In this document: piece by piece, positions 55,127 through 64,000 of the stretch
How positions within the stretch are numbered: the first letter of the stretch is position 1
Layout of the letters: each line of letters starts with the position of its first letter
Assembly: GCA_963834365.1 (NCBI GenBank)
Contig: CAWIBS010000009.1
Span: forward strand, 124,001 to 188,000
DNA from: CAWJAP01 sp963834365
GTDB lineage: Bacteria; Acidobacteriota; Vicinamibacteria; Vicinamibacterales; Vicinamibacteraceae
Length of the DNA: 64,000 nucleotides
Direction: 5' to 3'
Notes under the pieces: model-generated
Told to the model about the DNA's origin: nothing
Databases searched by the model: none
What the model saw: the letters and a program-made list of their open reading frames with translations, nothing else
Position numbers and translations under genes: made by a program

Positions 55127-56548
55127 ATGCCACGACACATCGACTTCAGGGGGCTGGCGCTCGTCATCCTCGCCCTCGGTGTCGGCCCGCTGCACGCACA
55201 GTCACCGGCCCAACAGCCGGCTACCACACCCAGGCAGGAACCTCCGCGGCCGGGACCCGCGAAGGACTTCGTGGTGCCGACGCCGAAGCGCTTCACGCTC
55301 CAGAACGGGCTGCCGGTCACGATGGTGGCGTTCGGCACGCTGCCGAAGGTGCGGGTGCAGCTGGTCGTGGAGGCGGGCAATGCGCACGAGGACGCGAACG
55401 AGGTCTGGCTCGCCGACACGACCGGAGAGATGCTGCAGGAAGGCACGACCGCGCTCACGGCCGATGCCCTGGCGCGCGAGCTGGCGAGCATGGGCGGCGA
55501 GCTGTCCGTCACGGTGGGGCCGGACCGCACGAACGTCTACACCGACGTGCTGGCCGAGCGCGGGCCGCACGCCGTGCGCCTGCTCGCCGACGTCGTGCAG
55601 CGGCCGCGCCTGCCGGAGTCCGAGCTGCCGCGCGTCAAAGCCAACCTCGCGCGCACGCTGGCGATTCAGCGGAGCACGCCGCAGTCGATCGCGCTCGAGA
55701 AGTTCCAGGCGCTGATGTACGGCGATCATCCGTACGGCCGCCTCTTCCCGACCGAGGCCATGCTGTCCGGCTACACGCCCGAACACGTCCGCACGTTTCA
55801 CCGCGAGCACTTCGGGCCGCGCCGGGCGCGGCTGTACGTCGCCGGGGTCTTCGATCCGGCGCCGATGGAAGCGATGATCCGCGAAGCCTTCAGTGCCTGG
55901 ACGGGCGGCGTCGAGGCCGCTCCGCCGCTGCCGACACCGCAGGCGCGCGGCTTCGCCCTGATCGATCGATCGGGCGCGCCGCAGTCCACCGTCCTGCTCG
56001 GCGTGCACGTCCCGGACCCGTCGAGCAAGGACTGGATCGCGCTCGAAGTGGCCGACTCGCTGCTCGGCGGCTCGTTCGCGTCGCGCATCACCTCCAACAT
56101 CCGCGAGCAGAAGGGCTACACCTACTCGCCCTTCAGCTCGGTCAACAGCCACCCGAAGCACGCGCACTGGGTCGAGCAGGCCGACGTCACGACCGACGTC
56201 ACCGGGGCGGCGCTGAAGGAGATCTTTTCGGAGATCGATCGGCTGCGCCGCGAGCCGCCGCCAGAGAAGGAGCTCCAGGGCATCCAGAACAACATGGCCG
56301 GCGTCTTCCTGGTACAGAACGCCTCACGGGGGGGCCTGATCGGGCGCTTGTCGTTCGTCGATCAGCACGGCCTCGGCGACGCCTATCTCGCGACCTACGT
56401 GAAGCGCGTGATGGCGGTCACTCCCGAGGACGTCCGCCGCGTCGTCAACGGCTATCTCGTGCCCGACAAGATGACGCTGGTCGTCGTCGGCGACACGAAG
56501 ACCGTGGCCGGGCAGCTCGAGCCCTGGCGAAAACCAGGAGGCGAGTGA
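55127..56548 (+). CDS. M16-family peptidase-like protein, non-catalytic partner subunit
   Basis: This 473-aa secreted protein has the M16 fold (KRFTLQNGLPVTMVAFGTLP, VRVQLVVEAGNAHED, LIDRSGAPQSTVLLGVHVP), but the zinc motif is absent: the HxxEH site reads LADTTGEMLQEG. It keeps the partner-subunit arginine/tyrosine pair (FASRITSNIREQKGYTYSPF). It therefore resembles the beta subunit of bacterial M16B heterodimers. It follows the catalytic gene with a GTG (55112) overlapping the stop by 4 bp; the ATG at 55127 with GAGGGG upstream is the better start. Both proteins are likely periplasmic. Confidence 0.9.
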   Translation: MPRHIDFRGLALVILALGVGPLHAQSPAQQPATTPRQEPPRPGPAKDFVVPTPKRFTLQNGLPVTMVAFGTLPKVRVQLVVEAGNAHEDANEVWLADTTGEMLQEGTTALTADALARELASMGGELSVTVGPDRTNVYTDVLAERGPHAVRLLADVVQRPRLPESELPRVKANLARTLAIQRSTPQSIALEKFQALMYGDHPYGRLFPTEAMLSGYTPEHVRTFHREHFGPRRARLYVAGVFDPAPMEAMIREAFSAWTGGVEAAPPLPTPQARGFALIDRSGAPQSTVLLGVHVPDPSSKDWIALEVADSLLGGSFASRITSNIREQKGYTYSPFSSVNSHPKHAHWVEQADVTTDVTGAALKEIFSEIDRLRREPPPEKELQGIQNNMAGVFLVQNASRGGLIGRLSFVDQHGLGDAYLATYVKRVMAVTPEDVRRVVNGYLVPDKMTLVVVGDTKTVAGQLEPWRKPGGE

Positions 56549-56679
56549 GCGGGTCGGGCTGGTCGCTGGTCGCTGGTCGCGATCCTGGGACCAGTCGGTC
56601 TGGTCTCTGGTCTCTGGTCTCCTGGTAGCTGGTCCCTGAGTCGCTGGTCGCTGGTCACCTGATCGCTGGCCTAGCTGGC
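56549..56679. repeat. GGTCGCT/GGTCTCT heptamer array
   Basis: The gap between the convergent M16 partner and permease genes is almost pure 7-bp-period sequence: GGTCGCT words, a GATCCTGGGACC dyad, GGTCTCT words, then GGTCCCT/GGTCGCT/GGTCACC/TGATCGCT words. It lacks the CTACGGR/GTAGCCY composite core of the larger elements. No gene is seen. Confidence 0.75.
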
Positions 56680-59134
56680 TCAGTCGTGGCGGAGCGCCGT
56701 CATGGGATCGACGCTGCCCGCCCGGCGGGCGGGGACGACGCAGGCCAGGACCGCCACTGCCCCGAGCAGGGCGGCAACCGACACGAACGAGAGCGGGTCG
56801 GTCGGCGTGATCCCGAAGAGCAGGTGGCGCAGCAGCGTCGTCGCGAGGAGGCTGGCGGCGATCCCGAGCACCAGCCCAATCGCCACGAGCCGGCCTCCGA
56901 GACCGAGCACCAGTGTCATGACGTCCCGACGTTGCGCGCCGAGCGCCAGGCGCACGCCGATCTCGTGCGTGCGTCGCGTCACCTGGTAGGAGAGGACGCT
57001 GTAGATGCCGGCCGCCGCCAGGGCCAGGCCGAGCAGGCCGAAGAAAGCGAACAGCACCATCGTGAACCGGGGCTGAATCGTCTGCATCCCGACAATCTCG
57101 TCGAGCGTCAAGGCGCGGCCGAGCGGCTGCTCCCGGTCGAGCGCGCGCACCTGATCGCGGACGGCATTCAGGGCATGGGTCGGATCGCCGTGCGTGCGGA
57201 GCGCGAGGGTCCGCTGCGGCGGGGCCACCACCGTGTATGGAATCAGCACGATGGGCGCGGGTTCGCTGCGAAGGCCGCCGCTCCGCGTGTTGCCGGCAAT
57301 GCCCACCACCGTCACGCCGGCGTCGCCCTCGGCGACGAGCACATTGGGTCCCGGCGACTGTTTGAGCAGGTCGAGCTCGAGACGCCGGCCGATCGGGTCG
57401 AAGCCAACCGGCCAGAGCCGCAGGGCCGCCTCGTTGATGACGGCGACGCGATCGCCGCGTCGGACCTCGTCCTTCGTCAGCGGGCGCCCTCGCAGGAGCG
57501 GAATGCCGAGCGTCCTCAGATAGTCGGCGCTTACCAGGTTGACCGTCACCGTGCGCTCATCGGACGGCGCCTGTCCCTCGATCGCGTAGCGCGATGACGG
57601 TCCGCCGAATGGAAGCCCACCGACGCCGATCGTCGCGGCTTCAACCCCGGGCAGCGCCTCGATGCGGTCCAGCAGCGCCTCTGCGAAGCGGTTGCGCTGC
57701 TCGAGCGTCGCATAGCGCTCGACGGGAAGCGGAACCGCGACGCGGAGCAGCCGGTCGGTCTGGAAGCCCGGGTCCACCTGCTGCAGCGCCAGGAAGCTGC
57801 GGATCGTCAGGCTCGCGCTCACGAGGAGCACGACCGACAACGTGACTTCCGCGACGACCAGCAGGCTGCGGAGACGGCTGGCCGACTTTGCCGCGCCGCT
57901 GCCGCGCCCCGCGTCCTTCAGCGCGCCGGTGAGATCGGGCTTCGACGACTGGATGGCCGGCGCGAGCCCGAAGAGGATGCCGGTCATCACCGCGATCGCC
58001 AGCGAGAAGATCAGCACCGGCCCGTTGATGGCCACCCGCGCCTCGTTCGGGACGTAGAACTCGGGCATGAGCGCGACAATCACGCGAGTCGCCAGGTACG
58101 CGAACAGGATCCCGGCGGCACCGCCAAGGAGCGAGAGCAGCGTGCTCTCGGTCAGCAACTGGCGCAGCAGGCGGCGGCGCGCCGCCCCGATCGACTGGCG
58201 CACGGCCATCTCCCGCGCGCGCGCCGAGGCGCGCGCGAGCTGGAGGTTCGCGACGTTGGCGCACGCGATCAGCAGCAGCAGCCCGACGGCGCCGAGCAGC
58301 AGGTACAACGTTCGCTGCATCTCGCCGCTCGCGACCGTGACGTCCAGATAGTTCTCCAGGCTCGTGCGGAAGCCGGCCTTGGGGAACGAGGCCGGACGTT
58401 CGCGCGCGAACTGCAGGTGCATCGCGTGGAGCTGCTGCTGGGCGGCGGCCGGCGAGACACCGTCGGCGAGCCGCACGATCGGGTTGATCCAGGCGGGCGC
58501 GAGCCGCGTGGTCGTCGCGAGCGGCAGCCACACACCGTCATTGGTGTACCAGCCGAAGCGCGGCGGCATGACGCCGACGATCGTGTGCGGGCGATCGTTC
58601 AACCGCAGCGATCGCCCGATGGCGCCGGTGTCGCCGCCGAAGATCCGCAGCCACAGCTTGTGGCTGAGCACGACCACCGGCGCGGCTTCCCCGTCGGCGC
58701 CGACATCGGACGGCTGGAGCGCCCGGCCGGCCAGCGCCGGCACGCCGAGAAACTGGAACGCATTGCCGGTGAGCCGAACGCCCGCGAGCGTCTCGGGCGC
58801 GAAATCGCCGGTCAGCAGCACGTTGTCCACGGTCGTGGCCATCACGTCGGCGAACGCCGGCATCCGGCGCATCGCCAGGAACTCGTCCAGCGAGTAGGTG
58901 TGACCTCCGCGTCCGCTCGACGCGCGCACGGCCGGCGCCCAGATCTCGTCCGGCTTCGCGTAGGGATACGGGTTGATGACCACCGCGTGCACGACGCTGA
59001 AGATGGCCGTGCGTGGCCCCGATGCCGAGCGTGAGCGACAGCAGTGCCACCGATGTCGGCCCGGGGCTCCGGCGGAGCATCCTCGCCGCGTAGCGCAGGT
59101 CCTGCACGATCGTCTCGAGCCATCGGCCAGACAT
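56680..59134 (-). CDS. MacB/FtsX-type orphan ABC permease (ADOP-like, short form; one frame break)
   Basis: This is the third orphan permease of the window, about 818 aa when joined. The N-terminus is WLETIVQDLRYAARMLRRSPG, VALLSLTLGIGAT, and after a break near 59010 VVINPYPYAKPDEIW. The first FtsX block is LLLGAVGLLLLIACANVANLQ with MAVRQSIGAARRRLLRQLLTE; the second is LFAFFGLLGLALAAAGIYSVL with EIGVRLALGAQRRDVMTLVLG, ending in VVPARRAGSVDPMTALRHD. No ATPase or PadR lies next to it and it has no long N-terminal ADOP segment. It is probably part of a lineage-specific expansion; the substrate is unknown. Confidence 0.88.
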
Positions 59135-59273
59135 GGAGCCTCCCGCTGGACTTAGACGACAGGAACAGGCGTGGCGTTAACAGGCGGTTGCAGAAGAAAA
59201 AACAGGCCGCCCCCTAAGGAGAGCGGCCTGAAGTTACCGGGGTGCTGGGGTGCTGGGGTGCCGGGCGGTTAAT
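59135..59273. other. Intergenic region with terminator and GGGGTGCT octamers
   Basis: This spacer holds the Rho-independent terminator of the TIG-repeat gene (59197-59230) and a short run of three GGGGTGCT/GGGGTGCC words at about 59239-59263. No gene is seen. Confidence 0.6.
59197..59230 (-). terminator. Rho-independent terminator of the TIG-repeat gene
   Basis: On the minus strand a perfect 8-bp stem CAGGCCGC/GCGGCCTG with a 12-nt loop is followed directly by six T. It lies 44 bp after the stop of the TIG-repeat protein and is the only classical terminator recognised in the window. Confidence 0.85.
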
Positions 59274-62200
59274 TTACTGGCTCAACCTCGTGCCGGGCGC
59301 GTCGGCGCCGGTGACGCGCGCCCCGCGGACCTGCCACGATAGCGAGCGATCGACGACCAGCCCCGCCGCCGTCGCCGGATCGAGTCCTTCCACGAGCACC
59401 GAGAAGCGCCGGCCCTGTGCGGACGGGAACGCGGTGGCGATCGGCACGGTGGCGCGCTGCAGGCTCGCAACCTCGATGGTCGCCGACTGCTCGGGGCCTT
59501 CCTCGAAGAGCAGCGTCACCGCCACGCGCGCCGGCGCGGGGCCTGTGTTCGAGACGACGACCGACGTGGACGCCCCGCGCGCTCCACCCTGCTCGGCTTC
59601 GGCCACGAGCCACCGGCCGCCCGCTTCCGCGGCGCCGAGGCTGTTCGACCCGTCTTCCGGCCCACCCCTGCCACCCCACCAGGTCGAACGCTCGACGACG
59701 ATGGGGACGTTGTTGGTCGAGACGGCGTAGATGGCCATGGCGGTTCGCGCCAGGCTCGGATCTTCGGACCCCACGGTCACGGTGGTCCGGCTGTCCGGCG
59801 CGACCTCGTGCGTCCTGACCACGCGTTCTCCGTCGCGCAGCACGTAGGCGATCTCGACGGCCGCCGCGTCCGATGTGGGGTTGGCGAGCAGCAGCGACGT
59901 CGTGCCCTCGCGGGTCGAGCCCTGGAGGAACCACCGCACCGACGGCGCCGTGGCACCGGCACTGCTGTGGCCGCCGGTGATCGCGCCGGTTTCGCCGCGC
60001 GCGACCGTCATCGAGCGCTCGACGACGATCGGGATCTCGTTGAGCGATCGGATCTCGGCCGCGACGTCGGTCGCCGCAAGCGCCGGATCCTCACGACTCA
60101 CGTCGATCGCGGCTCGACCATGTGCGTCAACCGTGTATGTCCTGGTCACGGCTTCAGCCCCGTCGGCAAGGAGGTAGCGAACCTGCACCTCCGCGGCGGT
60201 GTCGCCGGGGTTCTGGAGCACGTAGCCGAGGCTGAATGGGGCCCGCGTCGACCCGTCCGCGAAGTACCAGGCCGGGGAGGGTCGTTCCACGGCCGTCTCG
60301 ACCTGCGCCCCCGTCCGGCCCAGCACCGTCAGGCGATCGAGGGCCACGGCCTGGTCCGACTCGAGCTCAGTAGAGAACGACGTGCCGGCGAGCGCGGGGA
60401 CCGACTGCGCGTCGAGCGTGGCGCGTGATCGCGCGCCCACCGACATCGGCACGCGGGTCACCGCGCCGCTGGCGTCAACGAAGGACAGCAGCACCGTCGC
60501 CGGCGCGGCCGCCGGATTGGCGATCGCGAACCGGGTCTCCACATCGTCGCGAACCGCGGCGTCGGCCACGTACTGCCGGAACAGCCCGCGCGGATGCGTG
60601 TCGTTGCGGTACTCGTCGGCGTTGGGCGAACCGTCGCCGTCCGGATCGCCGGCCGCGCCATTGTCGCCGTCGGCGCTGTCGGCCGCGAGACCGAAGCGGG
60701 TCTCCCAGGCCGAGGGCAGGCCATCACCGTCCGCATCCTCACCGAGGACGGCCTCTTCACTCGAGGCAGTGGCCTCGGCGGCCTCGGAGGCGTCGAGCGC
60801 CGACGCGGCCGTCATCTCCATAGAAGAGCTGCCCCAACTCGTGTATCGGAAAACAGCTGACACTGACACGTTCAATCCGTCGGGATTCCGGATGCTGAGC
60901 GATCGCCAGCCGGTTCCAGAATTGGATGGCGTCCGCCCACGCACTTCCGTGTCGCTGACGAATTCCTGGTTCGTCAGGTTGTATCCGCCGATGCGCACGC
61001 GGAAGCCCGTCCCGGAGAGGAAGTTGGTGCCGCGAACGGTGACGAGCGTACCGCCGGATCGCGGTCCCGAGTTCGGCGTCACCGAGGTGAACGTCGGCGT
61101 GCCCGACGTGCTTCTGTAGGTGAACCCGTTCGAACGGCTCGCGGTCTGACCGTTCGGATTCCTGACGACGACCGTCTTGCCCCCGCTCGTGCCTGACGGC
61201 GCCGTCGCCACCAGCAGCGTCGAGCTGATGAAGGTCACCCCGGTCGCTGCCGTGCCGCCTACGGTCACGGTCGCCCCGGACACGAAATTGGTGCCGGTCA
61301 GCGCCATGATCGTGCCGCCGCCGGTCCAGCCCGTGTTCGGCGCCACCAGGGTCAGCGTCGGTGTAGAAGTAGAGCTCGTGTAGGTGAACGCATTGGACAA
61401 GGAGGCCGATTTGGCCGTTGCTCGTGATCTGCACCGTCTTCGGCCCCGAAGTACCGGCCGGCGTGGTCGCCGTCACCGTCGTGCTGTTCACGCGGGTCAC
61501 CCCCGTCGCCGCCGTCCCCCCGACGGTCACCGTGGCGCCGGTCGCGAAGTTGGTCCCGGTGAGCGTGATGGGCGTGCCGCCTGCCGTCGGACCCGAACTT
61601 GGGGTCACGGATGTCAGTGTCGGCGCCGATGGCGCGTTGTAGGTGAACGCATTGGCCATCGACGCCAATTGGCCGTTGCTCGTGATCTGCACCGTCTTCG
61701 GCCCCGAAGTACCGGCTGGCGTGGTCGCCGTCACCGTCGTGCTGTTCACGCGGGTCACCCCCGTCGCCGCCGTCCCCCCGACGGTCACCGTGGCGCCGGT
61801 CGCGAAGTTGGTCCCGGTGAGCGTGATGGGCGTGCCGCCAGCCGTCGGACCCGAATTTGGGGTCACCGGAGTCAGTGTCGGCGCCGATGTTGGCGCGTTG
61901 TAGGTGAACCCATTGACCAGGGACACGGTCTGCCCATTGGTCGTGAGTTGAACAGTCCTGGCTCCGGCTGTCCCGGGCGGCGTGGTCGCCCTGATACTCG
62001 TCACACTGTCGCGCATCACGTTGCTCGCGGCGGCACCCCCGACACTGACCGACGCGGTGGTTCCGAAGTTCGTGCCCGTCAGCGTGATGACCGTCCCGCC
62101 GCCGGTCGGCCCCGAATTCGGGGCCACCACGGTCAGCGTGACCGTCACCGGAATGATGGGCACGTTGTAGGACACCTGGTTCGACGGTCCGCTGCGCTGG

Positions 62201-62475
62201 CCGGACGTGTTGACGGCCACGACGCGGAAGTAATAGGTCGAGCCCGGCAGCAGGCCGGTGATCTGGCGCTGGGTCACATTGCCGACAGGCAGGCTGGTCG
62301 ATGGGTTGGTCGCCACCGTGCCGTACTCGATGATGTAGCCGGCGAGATCGGACTCAGAGTTCGGGTCCCACTGAAGGGTCGGCGTCTGGGCGAACAGGCT
62401 GGAGCTGAGGATGAACAGGCCGGCGATGGCGATCGCGGCCGTACGGCAGAAGCTGCGGAACGGAAACGGGGGCAT
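59274..62475 (-). CDS. Secreted multi-domain protein: Fn3, five IPT/TIG domains, type 3 thrombospondin-like Ca repeats, C-terminal beta modules (one frame break)
   Basis: This protein is about 1066 aa when joined at a break near 61400. A signal peptide (FCRTAAIAIAGLFILSSSLF) and an Fn3 domain (TLQWDPNSESDLAGYIIEYG, GLLPGSTYYFRVVAVNTSG) lead to five IPT/TIG domains with the repeated text PNSGPTAGGTPITLTGTNF and VGGTAATGV. A thrombospondin-3-like Asp-rich stretch (GEDADGDGLPSAWE, DPDGDGSPNADEY) follows, then four beta modules (AWYFADGSTRAPFSLGYVLQ, EIPIVVERSMTVA, VRWFLQGSTREGTTSLLLAN, VPIVVERSTWW) like those of the RTX-like protein at 26-29 kb. It is extracellular or surface-bound, probably adhesive. 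Two TIG units are almost identical in DNA. Confidence 0.85.
61413..61920. repeat. Tandem 258-bp in-frame repeat within the TIG-domain gene
   Basis: Two consecutive units starting at 61413 and 61671 (86 codons each) are nearly identical for over 200 bp, including synonymous sites, while neighbouring TIG units are far more diverged. This indicates a recent in-frame duplication or gene conversion. The frame break near 61400 lies at its edge. Confidence 0.8.
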
Positions 62476-62740
62476 GTCGTGCCCCCGAAGGGCAATGCCT
62501 GTGCCCCCGCTGGATCTGTGCGCAGCGGTGGCGATAACGGTCCGGAAAATCGACTGGTGCGCGTCTCCGCACAGCTGTGCGCACGTGTGCGATCCCAGAA
62601 TTCGTCGGCACTTTACTGTTTTGCAGCTGGGGCGGCCCGGGCCCAGCCCACGCAGCTACCAATTACCAGCTACGAGCTACCAGCTAGGAGCTTCCAGGGT
62701 TTGGTCGATGGTAGCTGGTAGTTGGTAATTGGGTGCTGGC
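62476..62740. repeat. Intergenic region with inverted AGCTACC/GGTAGCT heptamer arms
   Basis: The first 160 bp (upstream of the TIG-repeat gene) contain no recognised element. From 62653 to 62740 heptamers AGCTACC, AATTACC, AGCTACG, AGCTACC, AGCTAGG, AGCTTCC are followed by GGTAGCT, GGTAGTT, GGTAATT, GGGTGCT, which can fold back on the first block as a terminator-like hairpin right after the stop of the next minus-strand gene. Confidence 0.7.
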
Positions 62741-64000
62741 TCAGTGCGGGGCCGGCAGCGCGGTGTTGCTGACGAACGCGAGGCGCCTGCCGTCGGGCGA
62801 CCACGAGGGCACGTTGATGCTGCCCTGTCCGCCATAGAGATAGGCGATGACCCGTGGCTCGCTGCCATCCGCCCGCATGAGGCGCAGGTAGACCTGGCGA
62901 TAGAACGGATGCTCGTCGGGCTTGACGTCCGTTCCGTAGGACAGGAAGGCAATCCAGCGACCGTCGGGCGAGGGGTGCGGGAACCAGTCGTTCAGGCCGT
63001 CGTTCGTCAGCTGTTCCTGTCCGGTGCCGTCCGGCTTCATCCGCCAGATCTGCATGCGTCCGGTTCGCGACGAATTGAAGTAGATCCACTGGCCATCGGG
63101 GGAATACTCGGACCCATCGTCCAAGCCGGGCGCAGTGGTCAGGCGCACCTCGTCGCCTCCGTCGGCAGCAATCCGATAGATGTCCAGCTCGCCGTTGCGC
63201 GCGCCCGTGTAGATGAGGTACTTCGCGTCGGGGGACCAGCCATGGAGATACGACGGCGAGTTCGCCGTGATGCGCTTCGGCGTCCCGCCCGCCGCCGGCA
63301 GCGTGTACACGACCGATCGGTTGTTGTCCTCCTTGGCGTGGTGGCTGATGCCGAGCTGCTTGCCGTCGAACGAAAAAACGTGGTCGTTGTTGTTGGACGT
63401 TGCAAAGCCGGTGTCGATGACCGTGGGCGTGCGGGTCGCCAGGTCGAACCGGTGCAAACGGCCGCTGCCGTTGTAGACGAGAGCGGCACCGTCGATCGTC
63501 CAGTTGGGGGCCTGAATGGAGATGGGCGAGGTGTAGAGCACGCGACGCGCGCCGTCCTCGACGGTCATCACCTCGAGGTTGCTGCCGATGTAGTCGCGAT
63601 ACGGCACCCATCCGGCCTTCGGCGGAATCACGATCCGCACGTTGCTGAACGTCGCCCGCTCTGTGACCTTTGCGTTGTGCGAGCACAGGAAGAGCCCGAC
63701 ATGGACCTCATCGCCCAGAGCCACGTCGCTGATTTCGGTTGCCGTGAACGGCTGCCCGAACTTCGCCACCGACATGATGTAGGTGCCGCCGCGACGCTCG
63801 AGCTGAATGACATCCGGGGCCTTGACGGAGGACGTGGACTGCTCGGTGTCGGCGCCGGCCTTCCGCCGGTACTGCAGCGACGTGAGCCCGTCACCGTGCA
63901 CCGCGGCATCGACATACGCCGCATCGGCATCGAGGGACGTCCGGACGATCCACCCGAGCTTGCGATGCGGATCGACTCCCGTCCCGATGAACGCCGCGTG
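62741..64000 (-). CDS. TolB-like WD40/PD40 beta-propeller protein (5' end outside window)
   Basis: The frame is open to the right edge, so the N-terminus is missing and 419 residues are visible. The first part is a concanavalin-like/DUF1349-type beta-sandwich (FIGTGVDPHRKLGWIVRTSL, IQLERRGGTYIMSVAKFGQP, VALGDEVHVGLFLCSHNAKV). A six-bladed propeller of TolB/PD40 repeats follows (NWTIDGAALVYNGSGRLHRF, HGWSPDAKYLIYTGARNGEL, SEYSPDGQWIYFNSSRTGRM, PHPSPDGRWIAFLSYGTDV, PSWSPDGRRLAFVSN). It is probably periplasmic or secreted and carbohydrate- or protein-binding. It is not the Tol-Pal TolB itself, since the N-terminal domain differs. Confidence 0.85.
   Translation of the reverse strand, partial: HAAFIGTGVDPHRKLGWIVRTSLDADAAYVDAAVHGDGLTSLQYRRKAGADTEQSTSSVKAPDVIQLERRGGTYIMSVAKFGQPFTATEISDVALGDEVHVGLFLCSHNAKVTERATFSNVRIVIPPKAGWVPYRDYIGSNLEVMTVEDGARRVLYTSPISIQAPNWTIDGAALVYNGSGRLHRFDLATRTPTVIDTGFATSNNNDHVFSFDGKQLGISHHAKEDNNRSVVYTLPAAGGTPKRITANSPSYLHGWSPDAKYLIYTGARNGELDIYRIAADGGDEVRLTTAPGLDDGSEYSPDGQWIYFNSSRTGRMQIWRMKPDGTGQEQLTNDGLNDWFPHPSPDGRWIAFLSYGTDVKPDEHPFYRQVYLRLMRADGSEPRVIAYLYGGQGSINVPSWSPDGRRLAFVSNTALPAPH

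Noticed and set aside
1..64000. tRNA or rRNA genes
   Set aside because: Reading the intergenic gaps showed no cloverleaf with T-loop GTTCRANNC and no rRNA-like segment; a dedicated search was not possible.

Overview
The window is high-GC DNA from a soil- or sediment-type bacterium, most probably an Acidobacteriota of the Vicinamibacteria kind. The main reasons are lineage-typical families: three FtsX/MacB-like orphan permeases (one with the long ADOP-type N-terminal segment directly behind an acidobacterial-type PadR regulator), an Oar-like TonB-dependent receptor with a carboxypeptidase-regulatory N-terminus, PQQ-dehydrogenase and rhamnogalacturonan-lyase genes, and many Tat/Sec-exported enzymes. 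This assignment is inference from gene content. I see no rRNA, tRNA, CRISPR array, IS element or phage gene.

Layout. 0-5 kb (minus): an exported TIM-barrel epimerase/isomerase-like protein, then a LysM-FecR surface protein translationally coupled to a CHASE2 hybrid histidine kinase. 5-11 kb (minus): a YdeP-type molybdopterin oxidoreductase, its FdhD sulfur carrier, a TPR-like secreted protein and a three-domain RidA fusion. 11-16 kb: peptidyl-prolyl isomerase (+), benzoate-CoA-ligase-like enzyme (-), ABC-2-type exporter pair (-). 15.9-20 kb (+): azurin-like cupredoxin, a badly frame-disrupted PLC/PHP protein, and a ClpB-D2-like AAA+ ATPase with a receiver domain. 20-26 kb: PdxH, GntP permease, M19 dipeptidase, CoA-type Nudix, DEAD-box helicase. 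26-31 kb: a large RTX-like secreted protein and three small proteins. 31-38 kb: two permeases plus PadR. 38-44.3 kb: TonB receptor, MEDS sensor, and an exported SelA-like/amidohydrolase/RidA operon. 44.7-52.4 kb: Oar-like receptor, PL11 lyase, PQQ dehydrogenase. 52.5-59 kb: PAP2 phosphatase, an M16 peptidase pair, a third permease. 59-64 kb (minus): TIG-repeat secreted protein and a TolB-like beta-propeller protein that runs off the right edge.

Two window-wide properties matter to the reader. First, many conserved genes carry +1/-1 frame breaks (roughly three dozen, with clusters at 0.8-2.1, 16.7-20.0, 42.6-43.6 and 48.4-50.0 kb). Protein similarity continues cleanly across each break, so consensus errors are as likely as real decay. 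Such genes are given here as one feature spanning the breaks. Second, intergenic spaces are filled with two kinds of repeat: palindromes with a CTTCAG/CTGAAG centre (REP-like), and degenerate arrays with a strict 7-bp period, five of which form a recurrent composite element (heptamers / GGGCTTGCGAAA-like core / complementary heptamers). These repeats, the exported PLP-lyase/RidA module and the triple RidA fusion are the most novel-looking content.
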